Assembly (NCBI GenBank): GCA_965250215.1
Contig: CBDFNN010000004.1
Location: 1 to 64,000, forward strand
Reading direction: 5' to 3'
DNA: 64,000 nucleotides
DNA from: CBDFNN01 sp965250215
GTDB taxonomy: Bacteria > Bacteroidota > Rhodothermia > Rhodothermales > DATKEJ01
This document shows positions 18,084 through 26,741 of the stretch, one piece after another. Position 1 is the first letter of the stretch. Each line of letters opens with the position of its first letter. The position numbers were made by a program, and so were the translations under genes. The notes beneath the pieces were generated by a model. That model had not been told where the DNA came from and searched no databases. It saw only the letters and a program-made list of their open reading frames with translations.

Positions 18084-18698
18084 ATGTCTAAAATCGAGCT
18101 AGCGGATCATAATCCCTTTGTCCGCGAGGACATGGCGAGGCTGAAAAATGCCTTAGGCCAAATCATGCCTGAAGAGCTTGGGAAATCAGAGCAGACTCGC
18201 ATCCTCAATCTAGCTTGTGGCGAATGCTGGGAGGCGGAGACCCTGATCGATTTGATGGCCAACAAAAAGAATTCAGACCATGTTGAGTTGGTCGGAGTCG
18301 ATATCAGAGGACGTGAACTACTGCGTGCCTCAGAAAGGATGTCGAAGTCTGCCAAAGGAGATTCCAAGAGTCATTTCATTCTTGACTCAGCAACGAAGCT
18401 AGGTGATCATTCCGAGCTGCAGAACAACTTCGACTTAGTCTTCCTTCGGCACCAGAATATGTACAATGGCCGGCAAGTCTGGGAAAAGATTTTTGACCAA
18501 GGGCTGAGTCGACTCTCGGATGACGGGCTTCTAGTTATCACCTCCTACTTCGATCATGAACATCGTTTGGCCATCGATGCTCTTCAAAGACTAGGCGCCG
18601 AGCTCCTAAGAAACGAACGACAATTTGAGTCAAGAGAGTTAGCCTATGAGGGAAAGTCGGTGGATAGGCATATTGCGGTCTTTAGACTACCGACGTAG
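18084..18698 (+). CDS. Putative SAM-dependent methyltransferase
   Basis: About 204 residues from the ATG at 18084 (a GTG at 18072 would add four). Rossmann-type motif I is RILNLACGECWEAETL, motif II is VELVGVDIRGRELL, and the post-motif strand is NFDLVFLRHQNMY, followed by DDGLLVITSYFD. The fold is clear, but no substrate-specific residue pattern was recognised. The stop codon TAG at 18696-18698 is immediately followed by a GTGTTCC heptamer array that starts on its last G. Confidence 0.7.
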   Translation: MSKIELADHNPFVREDMARLKNALGQIMPEELGKSEQTRILNLACGECWEAETLIDLMANKKNSDHVELVGVDIRGRELLRASERMSKSAKGDSKSHFILDSATKLGDHSELQNNFDLVFLRHQNMYNGRQVWEKIFDQGLSRLSDDGLLVITSYFDHEHRLAIDALQRLGAELLRNERQFESRELAYEGKSVDRHIAVFRLPT

Positions 18699-18754
18699 TG
18701 TTCCGTGTTCCGTGTTCCGTGTTCCGTGTTCCGTGTTCCGTGTTCCGTGTTCCG
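18698..18754. repeat. Heptamer tandem array, unit GTGTTCC (about 8 copies)
   Basis: Perfect array that begins on the last base of the TAG stop of the methyltransferase gene. The rest of the 322-bp spacer up to 19020 contains no recognisable gene or element. Confidence 0.95.
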
Positions 18755-19020
18755 AGGGCAGTCTATTGCCCCTTTAGATCTTGTTCCGAATTCTCAGGAT
18801 TGCAGCTAGGATTCTAGCCAAAACGGGTGTTATCCTTCTCAAGCATATAGCTTTCTTCCAGACAAGTATTCTAATCACTCCAGAAAACGGAACATGGACA
18901 ACGGACTCACTTCTTCAAAATATTCAGAATCATCACAGGCTCCGACAATCGCTGACCTTGGTTCGGCAGAGCATTGATCGCCCGGTCTAGGTTTTCAGTT
19001 GCTACTCGAAACTCGACACT

Positions 19021-19491
19021 CTAAACAACTATCAGCCATCGTCCAACGCGAGACCTGTAGGTTTCATACTCCTCTCCAAACTTTTCCGACAGTACTCTTT
19101 CCTCGGGAATGATTTGAAAGCGAGTCATATAGATGACGTAGAACAAGGGACCTAGTATAGCCAGATAGCTTGGGAAATAGAAAGCGACTCCAAGTAGCAT
19201 GAGTAGCATGCCGAGATACATGGGGTTTCTTGAAAAACGATAGATACCACCGATGACCAATGAACTGACGCGGTCTGGATGGACGGGATTCGTTGTTGTT
19301 TGGGCTTTTTTGAAAGCATAGACGCCCGCAAAACTTACTAACAAGGCATCCATGAAAAAGACAAGCGTGTAGATCCATTTGAAGGGAATGTCTAATCTCA
19401 GACTCGGGTAATCCTTAGCTACGACCCATATAAAGAGAACACAAATAAGTGCTACAATGACAGGTGGGATCCGAGTTTCTAGAAAACGCAA
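19021..19491 (-). CDS. Isoprenylcysteine methyltransferase (ICMT/PEMT)-like membrane protein
   Basis: 156 residues with four or five hydrophobic helices. The C-terminal signature YRFSRNPMYLGMLLMLLG, then IIPEERVLSEKFGEEYETYR, is that of the ICMT / phospholipid methyltransferase superfamily, which uses SAM at the membrane. Bacterial members of this kind are mostly uncharacterised; they may methylate lipids or small substrates. A second member of the superfamily lies at 48066-48647. Confidence 0.85.
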   Translation of the reverse strand: MRFLETRIPPVIVALICVLFIWVVAKDYPSLRLDIPFKWIYTLVFFMDALLVSFAGVYAFKKAQTTTNPVHPDRVSSLVIGGIYRFSRNPMYLGMLLMLLGVAFYFPSYLAILGPLFYVIYMTRFQIIPEERVLSEKFGEEYETYRSRVGRWLIVV

Positions 19492-19602
19492 TGGCTTCGT
19501 CGTGGATGTTTTATGATTGACTTAGGACTTGATCTAGGTGCCGTAGACAAATAAATGCTATTCAAGATCTAGTACTTGCAGGACCAGTTCGCGCATGACG
19601 AC

Positions 19603-20268
19603 CTAAACTTCTAGATATCGGAGTAGCTCTTCCGCACGTCGCCTCAAGTCTTCACCATGTTCAGCACTTTCGCCAGAGGAAATAACTCGATAGCCGTAGT
19701 GCTCCAGTACGTGTCTGATTCTGGACATATCTGCATTTTTTAGCGTCAAGTTAAGATAGATCTCTTGACCCTCAAGCTCTGGAAACTCCGATACGGCCGA
19801 CACAACCGTTGCATCGTTCTGCTCTAGCAAATAGGTTATCTGACCAAGCGAATAGTCGTTTTTCGGAATCGAAATCACCAAGCTCGTTCCATCTTCGTCT
19901 CCAGAAATTAGCTTTGAAACGATGTCGATTATCCTTCGAGCGCTAATAACTCCGAGTAGATCGTTTTCTTCGCTAGTAACAGGAAGGACGCGAAGTCCAT
20001 GATTCGAAAACATATCAATAGCTTCCCAAATGGATAGCTCGGGTCTAACCGAAATCGGTTCGTGTTTGATCAACATGCCAAGCTCCAATAGAGGGTTCTC
20101 AGCATTCCGGAGATCGTGCTCCGTAAGGACGCCTCGCAGGCAACCAAGGTCGTCCACAACAGGGACGACAAAAAGGTCTAAATCCTTTAGCCCATCCAGC
20201 GTATGCTGAATCGAATCAGATTCATGTGCCGTAAGTGGCGATTGCTCTATGAGGTTTTCTACTTTCAT
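19603..20268 (-). CDS. CBS-domain pair protein with C-terminal ACT-like domain
   Basis: 221 residues. Two CBS motifs are visible: FVVPVVDDLGCLRGVLTEHD and LRVLPVTSEENDLLGVISAR. The remaining 85 residues (TSLVISIPKNDYSLGQITYL, then IYLNLTLKNADMSRIRHVLE) look like an ACT-type regulatory fold, as in AcuB-like proteins. CBS pairs bind adenosyl nucleotides and serve as sensors. No fused catalytic domain, so the partner is unknown. Monocistronic, between the ICMT-like gene and hflX. Confidence 0.8.
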   Translation of the reverse strand: MKVENLIEQSPLTAHESDSIQHTLDGLKDLDLFVVPVVDDLGCLRGVLTEHDLRNAENPLLELGMLIKHEPISVRPELSIWEAIDMFSNHGLRVLPVTSEENDLLGVISARRIIDIVSKLISGDEDGTSLVISIPKNDYSLGQITYLLEQNDATVVSAVSEFPELEGQEIYLNLTLKNADMSRIRHVLEHYGYRVISSGESAEHGEDLRRRAEELLRYLEV

Positions 20269-20444
20269 TTCTGTTCATCGAAGGTAGCTATTCGACGTCT
20301 GTTGCGGTCTAAAAGTTTTCCATAATGTGAACTAGTCAGCTGGCCAAACAGGCTATCTAGTTAGCCATTTACAGCTTTGATGCTCTAGACTCTCTACTTG
20401 TTACGCCCGATTTTGAGAATCAGTAGATCATATGACACGATCAT

Positions 20445-20472
20445 CCGATTGTCCGATTGTCTGATTGTCCGA
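20445..20472. repeat. Octamer tandem array, unit CCGATTGT (3.5 copies)
   Basis: A short array with one base change in the third copy, 35 bp past the hflX stop. Just beyond it the spacer (20325-20400) has an imperfect inverted repeat of AACTAG and CTAGTT words. Confidence 0.8.
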
Positions 20473-20506
20473 AACTCCTTACAATTTTTCTAAGGGCAAG
20501 GACAGA

Positions 20507-21844
20507 TCAACTCTCACCTTCGAGAAGCGGTGCGACAGCACTAAGGCCCTCGAAGCGGGCTAGAAGCTTGTCAATCTCGAGCTCATAATCAGGCTTTGAT
20601 CGAAATTGTATTCTTGTCACGGGCTGCTCCAAGCCACCATCCTCGTCGACAGCCATGACATGCGATTGATCTACAACATCACAGATCCGATGCATCTTGG
20701 CGATCAGCGCTCCCTCCGCAACCGGTATGAGTGCGATCTTCTCTGTGCTGTGCTGGAGAATGATTTCATTCATTCGTGATCTGAGTGTCTCAAGTCCAAT
20801 ACCGCGGAATGCCGAGATAAATACTGCATCGATAAACCGACTCGAAAGACCTGACAGAATTAGTTTGTCTTCGATCGCATCGATCTTGTTCATCACAAGG
20901 AGCGTCGGTTTTTCGTGCGCGCCTAATTCCTTAAGAGTAGAATTCACAACTTTAATATGTCCTTCGAAGTTGGGATGAGAACAATCCACTACGTGAAGCA
21001 GGACATCGCTATCGCGCACCTCATCCAAGGTACTCTTGAAACTCTCTACCAAGCCATGGGGAAGCTTCCGAATAAATCCAACAGTGTCGGTGAGCAAGGC
21101 ATGACGGTTGCCATCAATGGCCACTTTCCGAGTCGTCGAGTCCAAGGTCGCAAAAAGTTGATCCTCCGCAAATACCTGGGCATCGGCGAGGCTATTCATT
21201 AGGGTCGATTTCCCTGCGTTGGTGTATCCGACAAGACTGATCCTGGTCTCGAGTGATCTGCCCTTTCTTTGACTGTTTCGCTGTCGTTCGATTTTTCCCA
21301 ATCTCTCTTTCAATACGGAAATTCTCCGCCCAATCAATCGACGATCCGTCTCGATCTGTGTCTCACCAGGACCCTTCGTCCCGATTCCTCCTTTCTGCCT
21401 AGAAAGGTGTGTCCACTGACGCGTCAGGCGCGTCATCAAATATTCCAGCTGCGCTAACTCGACTTGAGTTTTAGCAGTGGCTGTTTTTGCTCGAGATGCA
21501 AAGATATCCAAAATCAAAGCTGTCCGATCAATGATCTTGACCTTTATGCTTTTCTCGAGATTTCGGACTTGCACGGAGGACAAATCTTCGTCGAAAATAA
21601 CAAGATCCATCTTCTTCTTATCGACGGCCTCACTTATTTCGGCGACTTTTCCTTTGCCGATATAAGTCGCGGAGTTGACCTTGCGAATATTTTGGATAAA
21701 GCGACCATGAATTTCAGCTCCAGCCGTTTTAGCAAGCATCTCCAATTCCTTTAGTCCTTCGTCTACTTCCCACTTATCTTGGGTCGGTAGAATGGCTGCC
21801 ACGATATAGGCTTTCTCAGGGAGAACTTCGTTACTTGTATTCAA
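20507..21844 (-). CDS. hflX: Ribosome-associated GTPase HflX
   Basis: 445 residues. HflX splits stalled or stressed 70S ribosomes. The N-terminal HflX domain shows AKTAGAEIHGRFIQ, TYIGKGKV and VIFDEDLSSVQVRNLE, then the TKTQVELAQLEYLMTRLTRQ helix and the GGIGTKGPGETQIETDRR loop. The G domain has Walker A GYTNAGKSTLMN, switch/DTVGFIRKLPHGLVESFKST, and NKID. A C-terminal extension of about 60 residues follows. Length is normal. Confidence 0.96.
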   Translation of the reverse strand: MNTSNEVLPEKAYIVAAILPTQDKWEVDEGLKELEMLAKTAGAEIHGRFIQNIRKVNSATYIGKGKVAEISEAVDKKKMDLVIFDEDLSSVQVRNLEKSIKVKIIDRTALILDIFASRAKTATAKTQVELAQLEYLMTRLTRQWTHLSRQKGGIGTKGPGETQIETDRRLIGRRISVLKERLGKIERQRNSQRKGRSLETRISLVGYTNAGKSTLMNSLADAQVFAEDQLFATLDSTTRKVAIDGNRHALLTDTVGFIRKLPHGLVESFKSTLDEVRDSDVLLHVVDCSHPNFEGHIKVVNSTLKELGAHEKPTLLVMNKIDAIEDKLILSGLSSRFIDAVFISAFRGIGLETLRSRMNEIILQHSTEKIALIPVAEGALIAKMHRICDVVDQSHVMAVDEDGGLEQPVTRIQFRSKPDYELEIDKLLARFEGLSAVAPLLEGES

Positions 21845-21879
21845 TCGATATGATTTAGAGGCGCAAGGCGCAGAGGGGG

Positions 21880-22467
21880 CTACAGATTAAGGGCTTTGGT
21901 GCCGTAAGTCTGTTTGGTAGAGAAGTCAAAGCGCGCATCAACTCGTTGTTGCACGATCTCAGAAAATCGAGTCACATGGGTCCGTGGGACATCCAATTCC
22001 ACACGTTGCTTGTGTCCCTTTTCGTCTAGAACAAAAAAGATATAAGAAGTCTTACGTTGGGATTCATGAGTTACATAGTCAACAATTTGACCCCAAGCAA
22101 TCGCCTTGGCCATCCTGTTTACGCCTCGAATAACACCATAATCGGTGATGATCACAGAGCTAGAAACAAGGGCAGCGACATACCAAAGAACACCTCCCAT
22201 GACATATCCCGAAAGGAGCCAAGGTCGCATCGGATGTTCGGCATAGCCTCCGAAATAGAAATAGGTGAAAATCCCGGCCATCGATATCATGAAAAGACTC
22301 GGCAGTAGAGGTAGGCCCATCAGTTTGCCGGAGGACCAGGTGAAAACGATTCTTCTGAGCCTAAATCGATTGATCAGTGTCGCTGAAAAGAGCATAAAAG
22401 TCGTAGCAACAAATAGAAGGACTAGGATGCCGTGAATCGAATTTAATATGTCCGACAATTGAGTCAT
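21880..22467 (-). CDS. Membrane protein, function unknown
   Basis: 195 residues with about four hydrophobic segments (about 10-30, 50-70, 83-105, and a weaker one) and a soluble C-terminal part (YGVIRGVNRMAKAIAWGQIV, then SYIFFVLDEKGHKQRVELDV) that resembles a bacterial PH-like domain. No catalytic motif. It lies 35 bp upstream of hflX in the same direction and 69 bp after the BatA-like gene, so it may be co-transcribed. Confidence 0.65.
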   Translation of the reverse strand: MTQLSDILNSIHGILVLLFVATTFMLFSATLINRFRLRRIVFTWSSGKLMGLPLLPSLFMISMAGIFTYFYFGGYAEHPMRPWLLSGYVMGGVLWYVAALVSSSVIITDYGVIRGVNRMAKAIAWGQIVDYVTHESQRKTSYIFFVLDEKGHKQRVELDVPRTHVTRFSEIVQQRVDARFDFSTKQTYGTKALNL

Positions 22468-22536
22468 TGGATACTAAGCCCATAAAGTCGAAAACTGCTC
22501 TTCGCCCAAAAGCCGCCATGGAGGCTTAAGTCTCTC

Positions 22537-24660
22537 TTATGCGGTGGATAATTCGCCTATTTGGCTTTTCCATCGCACACTTACGAGCATCTCGCAAAGT
22601 AGTAAAATCAACGCGATCACTAATAAGACGTTCCAAATTTCAACCCCCGAACGGGCTTCATTCAGGCTTCTTTGGAGCTGAGATGTCGAATTCACATTTG
22701 AGAGGAGTTGTACCGTGCCTTGAGTGTGTTTTTGTAGTGACTCACTGGCTTCGGCGAGATCCAACCTCGTCAAATTTGACTCATTCGGGTTCTCATTGAG
22801 TGCGAGGCTCGATACCGTCTCTTCTCCAGCGAGGATTTGATAGACTCCTATTTCTGATAAATCAGCGGGAATGCTAATCAATGTTGCGCTCTGGGATACT
22901 CTCTGTTCGGGGATCTGCTCTTCTCCGCTCGGATGCTTTAGCACCACCTGATCCTGACTTTTCGTTCTTATTCTAACCGAAGCACTATGACCTAGGGTCA
23001 AATCAGCATATTCACTGGATTGAGCCGAAGACACATAAAAGAGGCTTCTATACATCAAAGGAATGAATAGTCCACGAAGAGGTAAGTCAGACCAACTCGG
23101 ATCTGGCATACTGGAAAAAATCAAGCTTCTTCCAGCTCCGGAATTTAGCTCGTGGAGATAGGGCTGGTTCGATCTCAGCTTAACAATACTCTGTTCATTT
23201 CCAGTCCCAGCTTGATAATTAACCTGACGAAATAGCTGGACCTCTTCCATTCGCAAGGCCGATCTATTGTCTGAATCAAACATTCCATCGAAAATCGGGT
23301 GTTCAAAGTCCGATCCACCAAGACTGGCAATTGGTTCACCCTTCCCATCCATGTAAGTGGTGTAGGAGCCACCGCCTAATCTGGAGAGCAGATCGTTCAA
23401 ACCAGATCTATCAGCTCCGCTTCCTGGGAAAAGCAAAAGTCCTCCACCGTTTCCCACAAAGGAATTCAAGTTTGCGACTTCTCCCGAAGAGATGCTTTTT
23501 GGACCAAGTAGAATGACGGCATCAAAGCCGGTTAACTCTGTGGCCGGCAAACGATTTTCCTGAATACTCGTGATGTCAAAGGCAACCCGCCCCCGGGTTA
23601 ATTCTGCTGAGAGAGCGAGATCAATGTACTTACCTGACTCTCCTTCTCCTTGAACGAGAAGAACTCGACGTCGCTCAGGCACATCAAGAACAAAATGACG
23701 AGTATTGTCGCTCTCGAAAATATCGGACTCGATTTGAATTTGACCACTTAACCAGCCACGTCTTTTTGGAGTCAGTACGAGATCAACAACACCAAATCCA
23801 CCTGGGGCAAGTGCTATATTAGACTGCGCGACACGCTGCTCGTCGAGGTAGGCATTGACTACGAGATCTTGTATAGAATTTTGTCCATAGTTGCGGATTC
23901 CGGCTTGGAGCCTGACGGGCTGACCCGCCTCTACAATTTTACTCGTTATTTTGACGGACTCTACTGCGACATTAGCAGGCGGATCGCTTCCAATCGGAAT
24001 GAAGACAATGTTGGCATCCTTCTCAGCCGCCACTCGAGATGAATCCGTGAAAGTACTAGCCTGAAGATCACTGAGAATATAGATCTCCCTATTAGGTCTT
24101 GATGATTCTGCGAGTTTTGCCTGGGCCAAATCGATGATCGATGAAAGTGTTTTCCCACCAGCGCTTGGTACAACTTGATCAATCGCGTCACGAGCCAACA
24201 ATTGATTTGTGAATGGTAAAATCTCATTCGGAGATCTGCCAGCGAGGGTTAGAATCGAGACCTCATCTCCTGATTCCATTTGGTTGACTACGGTCTTTGC
24301 GAGCTCTCTTGCCTGTGTGATATAGTCGCCTTGGGCATCTCGAAGATCCATAGACATGGAATTGTCTAGGATTAGTGCGATGGATGTAGATGATCGTTTC
24401 CCTACAGATTCCGCCAGGGATCCTGTTAATGTGGGTCTGGAAAAACTGAGAACAAGGGCAGCGATGGCCAAGGTGCGAAGGGCCAGAAGCAACAATTGCT
24501 TCAGGTGCATCCGTCGCATAGTGTTTTGCTGCAACTCCTTGAGAAACTCGACCGAGCTGAAATCGACTTTTTTAGGCTTCCTAAAATTGAAGAGGTGAAT
24601 TATGATCGGAATGGCGGCAGCAGCCAATCCAAAAAGCACCAATGGATTTAGGAAAGACAT
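22537..24660 (-). CDS. BatA-domain / von Willebrand A-like membrane protein
   Basis: 707 residues. The N terminus MSFLNPLVLFGLAAAAIPII, followed by HLFNFRKPKKVDFSS and a second membrane helix, is the BatA (aerotolerance regulator) domain typical of Bacteroidota. A von Willebrand A-like fold follows, with the metal-site motif LILDNSMSMD (D-x-S-x-S). Then comes an Ig/CARDB-like region (VKITSKIVEAGQPVRLQAGI), a glutaminase-fold-like region around DAVILLGPKSIS, and a C-terminal membrane helix (WNVLLVIALILLLCEMLVS). Such proteins usually sit near MoxR ATPase and DUF58 genes; none is in the window. Probable cell-envelope complex subunit. Confidence 0.8.
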   Translation of the reverse strand: MSFLNPLVLFGLAAAAIPIIIHLFNFRKPKKVDFSSVEFLKELQQNTMRRMHLKQLLLLALRTLAIAALVLSFSRPTLTGSLAESVGKRSSTSIALILDNSMSMDLRDAQGDYITQARELAKTVVNQMESGDEVSILTLAGRSPNEILPFTNQLLARDAIDQVVPSAGGKTLSSIIDLAQAKLAESSRPNREIYILSDLQASTFTDSSRVAAEKDANIVFIPIGSDPPANVAVESVKITSKIVEAGQPVRLQAGIRNYGQNSIQDLVVNAYLDEQRVAQSNIALAPGGFGVVDLVLTPKRRGWLSGQIQIESDIFESDNTRHFVLDVPERRRVLLVQGEGESGKYIDLALSAELTRGRVAFDITSIQENRLPATELTGFDAVILLGPKSISSGEVANLNSFVGNGGGLLLFPGSGADRSGLNDLLSRLGGGSYTTYMDGKGEPIASLGGSDFEHPIFDGMFDSDNRSALRMEEVQLFRQVNYQAGTGNEQSIVKLRSNQPYLHELNSGAGRSLIFSSMPDPSWSDLPLRGLFIPLMYRSLFYVSSAQSSEYADLTLGHSASVRIRTKSQDQVVLKHPSGEEQIPEQRVSQSATLISIPADLSEIGVYQILAGEETVSSLALNENPNESNLTRLDLAEASESLQKHTQGTVQLLSNVNSTSQLQRSLNEARSGVEIWNVLLVIALILLLCEMLVSVRWKSQIGELSTA

Positions 24661-24669
24661 AGACAGAAT

Positions 24670-24699
24670 TCAGATGTCAGAAAATCAGATATCAGAGAA
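24670..24699. repeat. 15-bp direct repeat, two copies
   Basis: TCAGATGTCAGAAAA followed immediately by TCAGATATCAGAGAA, 10 bp upstream of the BatA-like gene's start codon on its 5' side. Could be an operator or a chance duplication. Confidence 0.5.
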
Positions 24700-24770
24700 G
24701 AGAATCTTTGAGCACGCTCACTGCGAGGTTTAGAAACACGGGCTAGTGGAGAGAGATCCCGAATCGATGA

Positions 24771-24830
24771 TCCGATGGTCCGATGGTCCGATGGTCCGAT
24801 GGTCCGATGGTCCGATGGTCCGATGGTCCG
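24771..24830. repeat. Octamer tandem array, unit TCCGATGG (7.5 copies)
   Basis: Sixty bases of perfect 8-bp repeats, about 110 bp upstream of the BatA-like gene and 275 bp past the T9SS protein stop. Partial single copies (TGTCCGATT) appear at another locus, 20445-20472. Confidence 0.95.
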
Positions 24831-25029
24831 AAAAATTTAAGTCCCCTTTCTAATAGTGCAAATCTTGGGCTAATAGTCCAAATTTTAAAGGCGGGTTATC
24901 ATGCCCAACTCGCTGGAAACGGATCCGATCAACCGATTATCCGATTCTCGTCGAATAAAATCACGGAGCACCTATTCCCGTCAAGTCCAAAACGAGAAAC
25001 GAAGAACGACCTTATCTCGCACCAAATAG

Positions 25030-25064
25030 AGAGAGGCAGATGGAATTTTTCCACCTGCCTCTCT
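25030..25064. terminator. Strong hairpin downstream of the T9SS gene
   Basis: AGAGAGGCAGATGG pairs with CCACCTGCCTCTCT across a 7-base loop AATTTTT (14-bp stem, one mismatch), 41 bp past the stop of the minus-strand gene at 25106. On that strand the hairpin is followed only by TATTTGG, so it is a weak intrinsic terminator or an mRNA 3'-end stabiliser. Confidence 0.6.
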
Positions 25065-25105
25065 TCAGTACTGACGACTGATCTCTGAATGCTGAAGACT
25101 GACTC

Positions 25106-26374
25106 CTACTTAGCCAAAGTCACCACTCGATGATCTTCCCAGCCATTTCCATTTACGGCTAGTATGTATTGTCCGCTAGTCATACCGTCTAAATCGATCG
25201 AGATCGATTTCATTTGCTCCGCTCCGATTCGTCCATCAAAAGCCACATGAACGAGTTGACCAAGAGAGTTGTAGATCTCGAGCCGAACATTTTGGTTTTT
25301 CTTTACGCCAATCTTAATGGTCGTGCTTGGATTAAAAGGATTGGGATAGGCATCTGAAATGACGTATCCATCTGGCAGTGTCACTATGGCCTCTAGCTCG
25401 CTGCTGTAATCGATACTACCGTCAAAATCAATCTGCTTCAAACGAAATATGTGACTTCCTGGAAGTAGATCACCCACATCATATCTATAGGACTGCTCTT
25501 CCGTAGTCGTTCCATATCCTTGAATAAATCCTAGTGTTTTAAAACCAGAGTCGGTCTTTAGTTCGACCTCGAATCCGCTATTGTTTACTTCGCTCTCGGT
25601 GCTCCAAGCCAATGTGACTTGAGCTCCATTTACTTCAGCTTGGAAGAGACTCAACTCGACAGGTAATATGGCAGCACAAGTCGTGCTTGCGGTAATGCCT
25701 GCCGCTCTGAGCATCCAGTTTCCAGCCAAACCAACATCATCGATTCTATTCAAACCAGAAGAAGAGTTGAGTATCGGCGGATCTGCTTCCCGAAGACCGG
25801 ATGTTGTCCGGAAATAGGAGTTACCAGCACTTGATGATCTGTCTAGAGCTGCCGCTTGCATATTGACACCTTGACAGGTCCTATTAACGGATGCAACGAG
25901 TAGCGTTTGAGTCTGGGCGACGCAGCAAGGATTACTACTCCCAATTTCGGTCGCTCCGGCTTCAGAAAAAAATGCAAATCTCGTCATCACGCCCTTCGCC
26001 TCGCAAATAGGATTGGCACCATTCAATGGACTCCCGTCTTGGTCTTCATAGAGATAAAGATCAACGAATTCATTCTCGCAGTTTGTATTGAATGTGTAGA
26101 CTGAAAGAGAGGTTATCTCGAGCGGAAAATCTTCACCTGAGACATCGTGCTCCGTGAACCAGATATATTCTGCATTGGGGATCGGAACTCCGAAATTCGT
26201 TTCGGCGGAATCGTCGTCATCCTGCAAAATCAATAACTCAGACGTGGCATGCGGAATAGCATTGTAGGCCATGTCCGGCTTGTCTGCCTTAAAAAACTGA
26301 GCCGATACCTGTTCAAGTGGGACTAGAATAATGGACGTAGCTAATACGTACCGATACAGTAGATCTGATTTCAT
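25106..26374 (-). CDS. Secreted protein with T9SS C-terminal sorting domain
   Basis: 422 residues. Signal peptide (SIILVPLEQVSAQ), a unique N-terminal region of about 200 residues with no recognised family (contains several Cys: NCENEF, NPICEA, NPCCVA, RTCQG, TTCAA), then a fibronectin-III-like segment beginning LPVELSLFQAEVNGAQVTLA and a type A sorting domain with SDAYPNPFNPSTTIKIGV and the terminal RVVTLAK. The type IX system should export it to the surface. The C-terminal half is shared with other proteins of the window. Function unknown. Confidence 0.88.
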   Translation of the reverse strand: MKSDLLYRYVLATSIILVPLEQVSAQFFKADKPDMAYNAIPHATSELLILQDDDDSAETNFGVPIPNAEYIWFTEHDVSGEDFPLEITSLSVYTFNTNCENEFVDLYLYEDQDGSPLNGANPICEAKGVMTRFAFFSEAGATEIGSSNPCCVAQTQTLLVASVNRTCQGVNMQAAALDRSSSAGNSYFRTTSGLREADPPILNSSSGLNRIDDVGLAGNWMLRAAGITASTTCAAILPVELSLFQAEVNGAQVTLAWSTESEVNNSGFEVELKTDSGFKTLGFIQGYGTTTEEQSYRYDVGDLLPGSHIFRLKQIDFDGSIDYSSELEAIVTLPDGYVISDAYPNPFNPSTTIKIGVKKNQNVRLEIYNSLGQLVHVAFDGRIGAEQMKSISIDLDGMTSGQYILAVNGNGWEDHRVVTLAK

Positions 26375-26741
26375 GTGGTGGTGGTATAAAATGCTCTCTT
26401 TGCCTGCGTATTATTAAACGCACGAATAAAGATCTCATTGGTGCTTCCTGAGTTCCTCGAAGTGCATGGTGGTAAGAGCTTTGCCTCACTCTTAGTCTAA
26501 ATAACAGGAAAAAATGTTAAGAAAACAAGTATAGGAATCTAACGAGGAATGAGGTGCAGCTCACGAGTGATCTAAAAGGCTTCCTGGATAGCTACAAAAT
26601 CTTTTGAATAGGCCATCTAGATTACCCAGAATCTCCGCAGATACAAATGCGAGACTTGGCTACCTTTCACATCCGGCCGGAGCTGAGTAGCCTATTTCAC
26701 CTTCACCGATCGGCAATTTGAATTAACACAATAGATACGCG
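26375..26741. other. 367-bp divergent spacer between a T9SS gene and dinB
   Basis: No gene or repeat found. It must contain promoters in both directions. No LexA-type (SOS) palindrome of the E. coli or Bacillus kind was recognised in front of dinB. Confidence 0.5.

Larger units (their letters stand above)
24661..25105. other. 445-bp gene-free spacer with several repeat types
   Basis: Contains a double 15-bp direct repeat (24670-24699, TCAGAT(G/A)TCAGA core), the CGATGGTC octamer array, and a strong hairpin (25030-25064) near the end of the T9SS gene. The open frame from 24783 starts inside the octamer array and is not credible as a gene. Confidence 0.7.

Noticed and set aside
18781..18990. 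70-codon plus-strand frame after the GTGTTCC array
   Set aside because: No similarity pattern, no plausible signal or fold, and it sits in a repeat-bearing spacer.
24783..25088. Open frame of 101 codons starting in the octamer array (VRWSDGPM repeats)
   Set aside because: Its start is only the translated tandem array, the rest resembles no family, and it lies opposite the hairpin of a T9SS gene.
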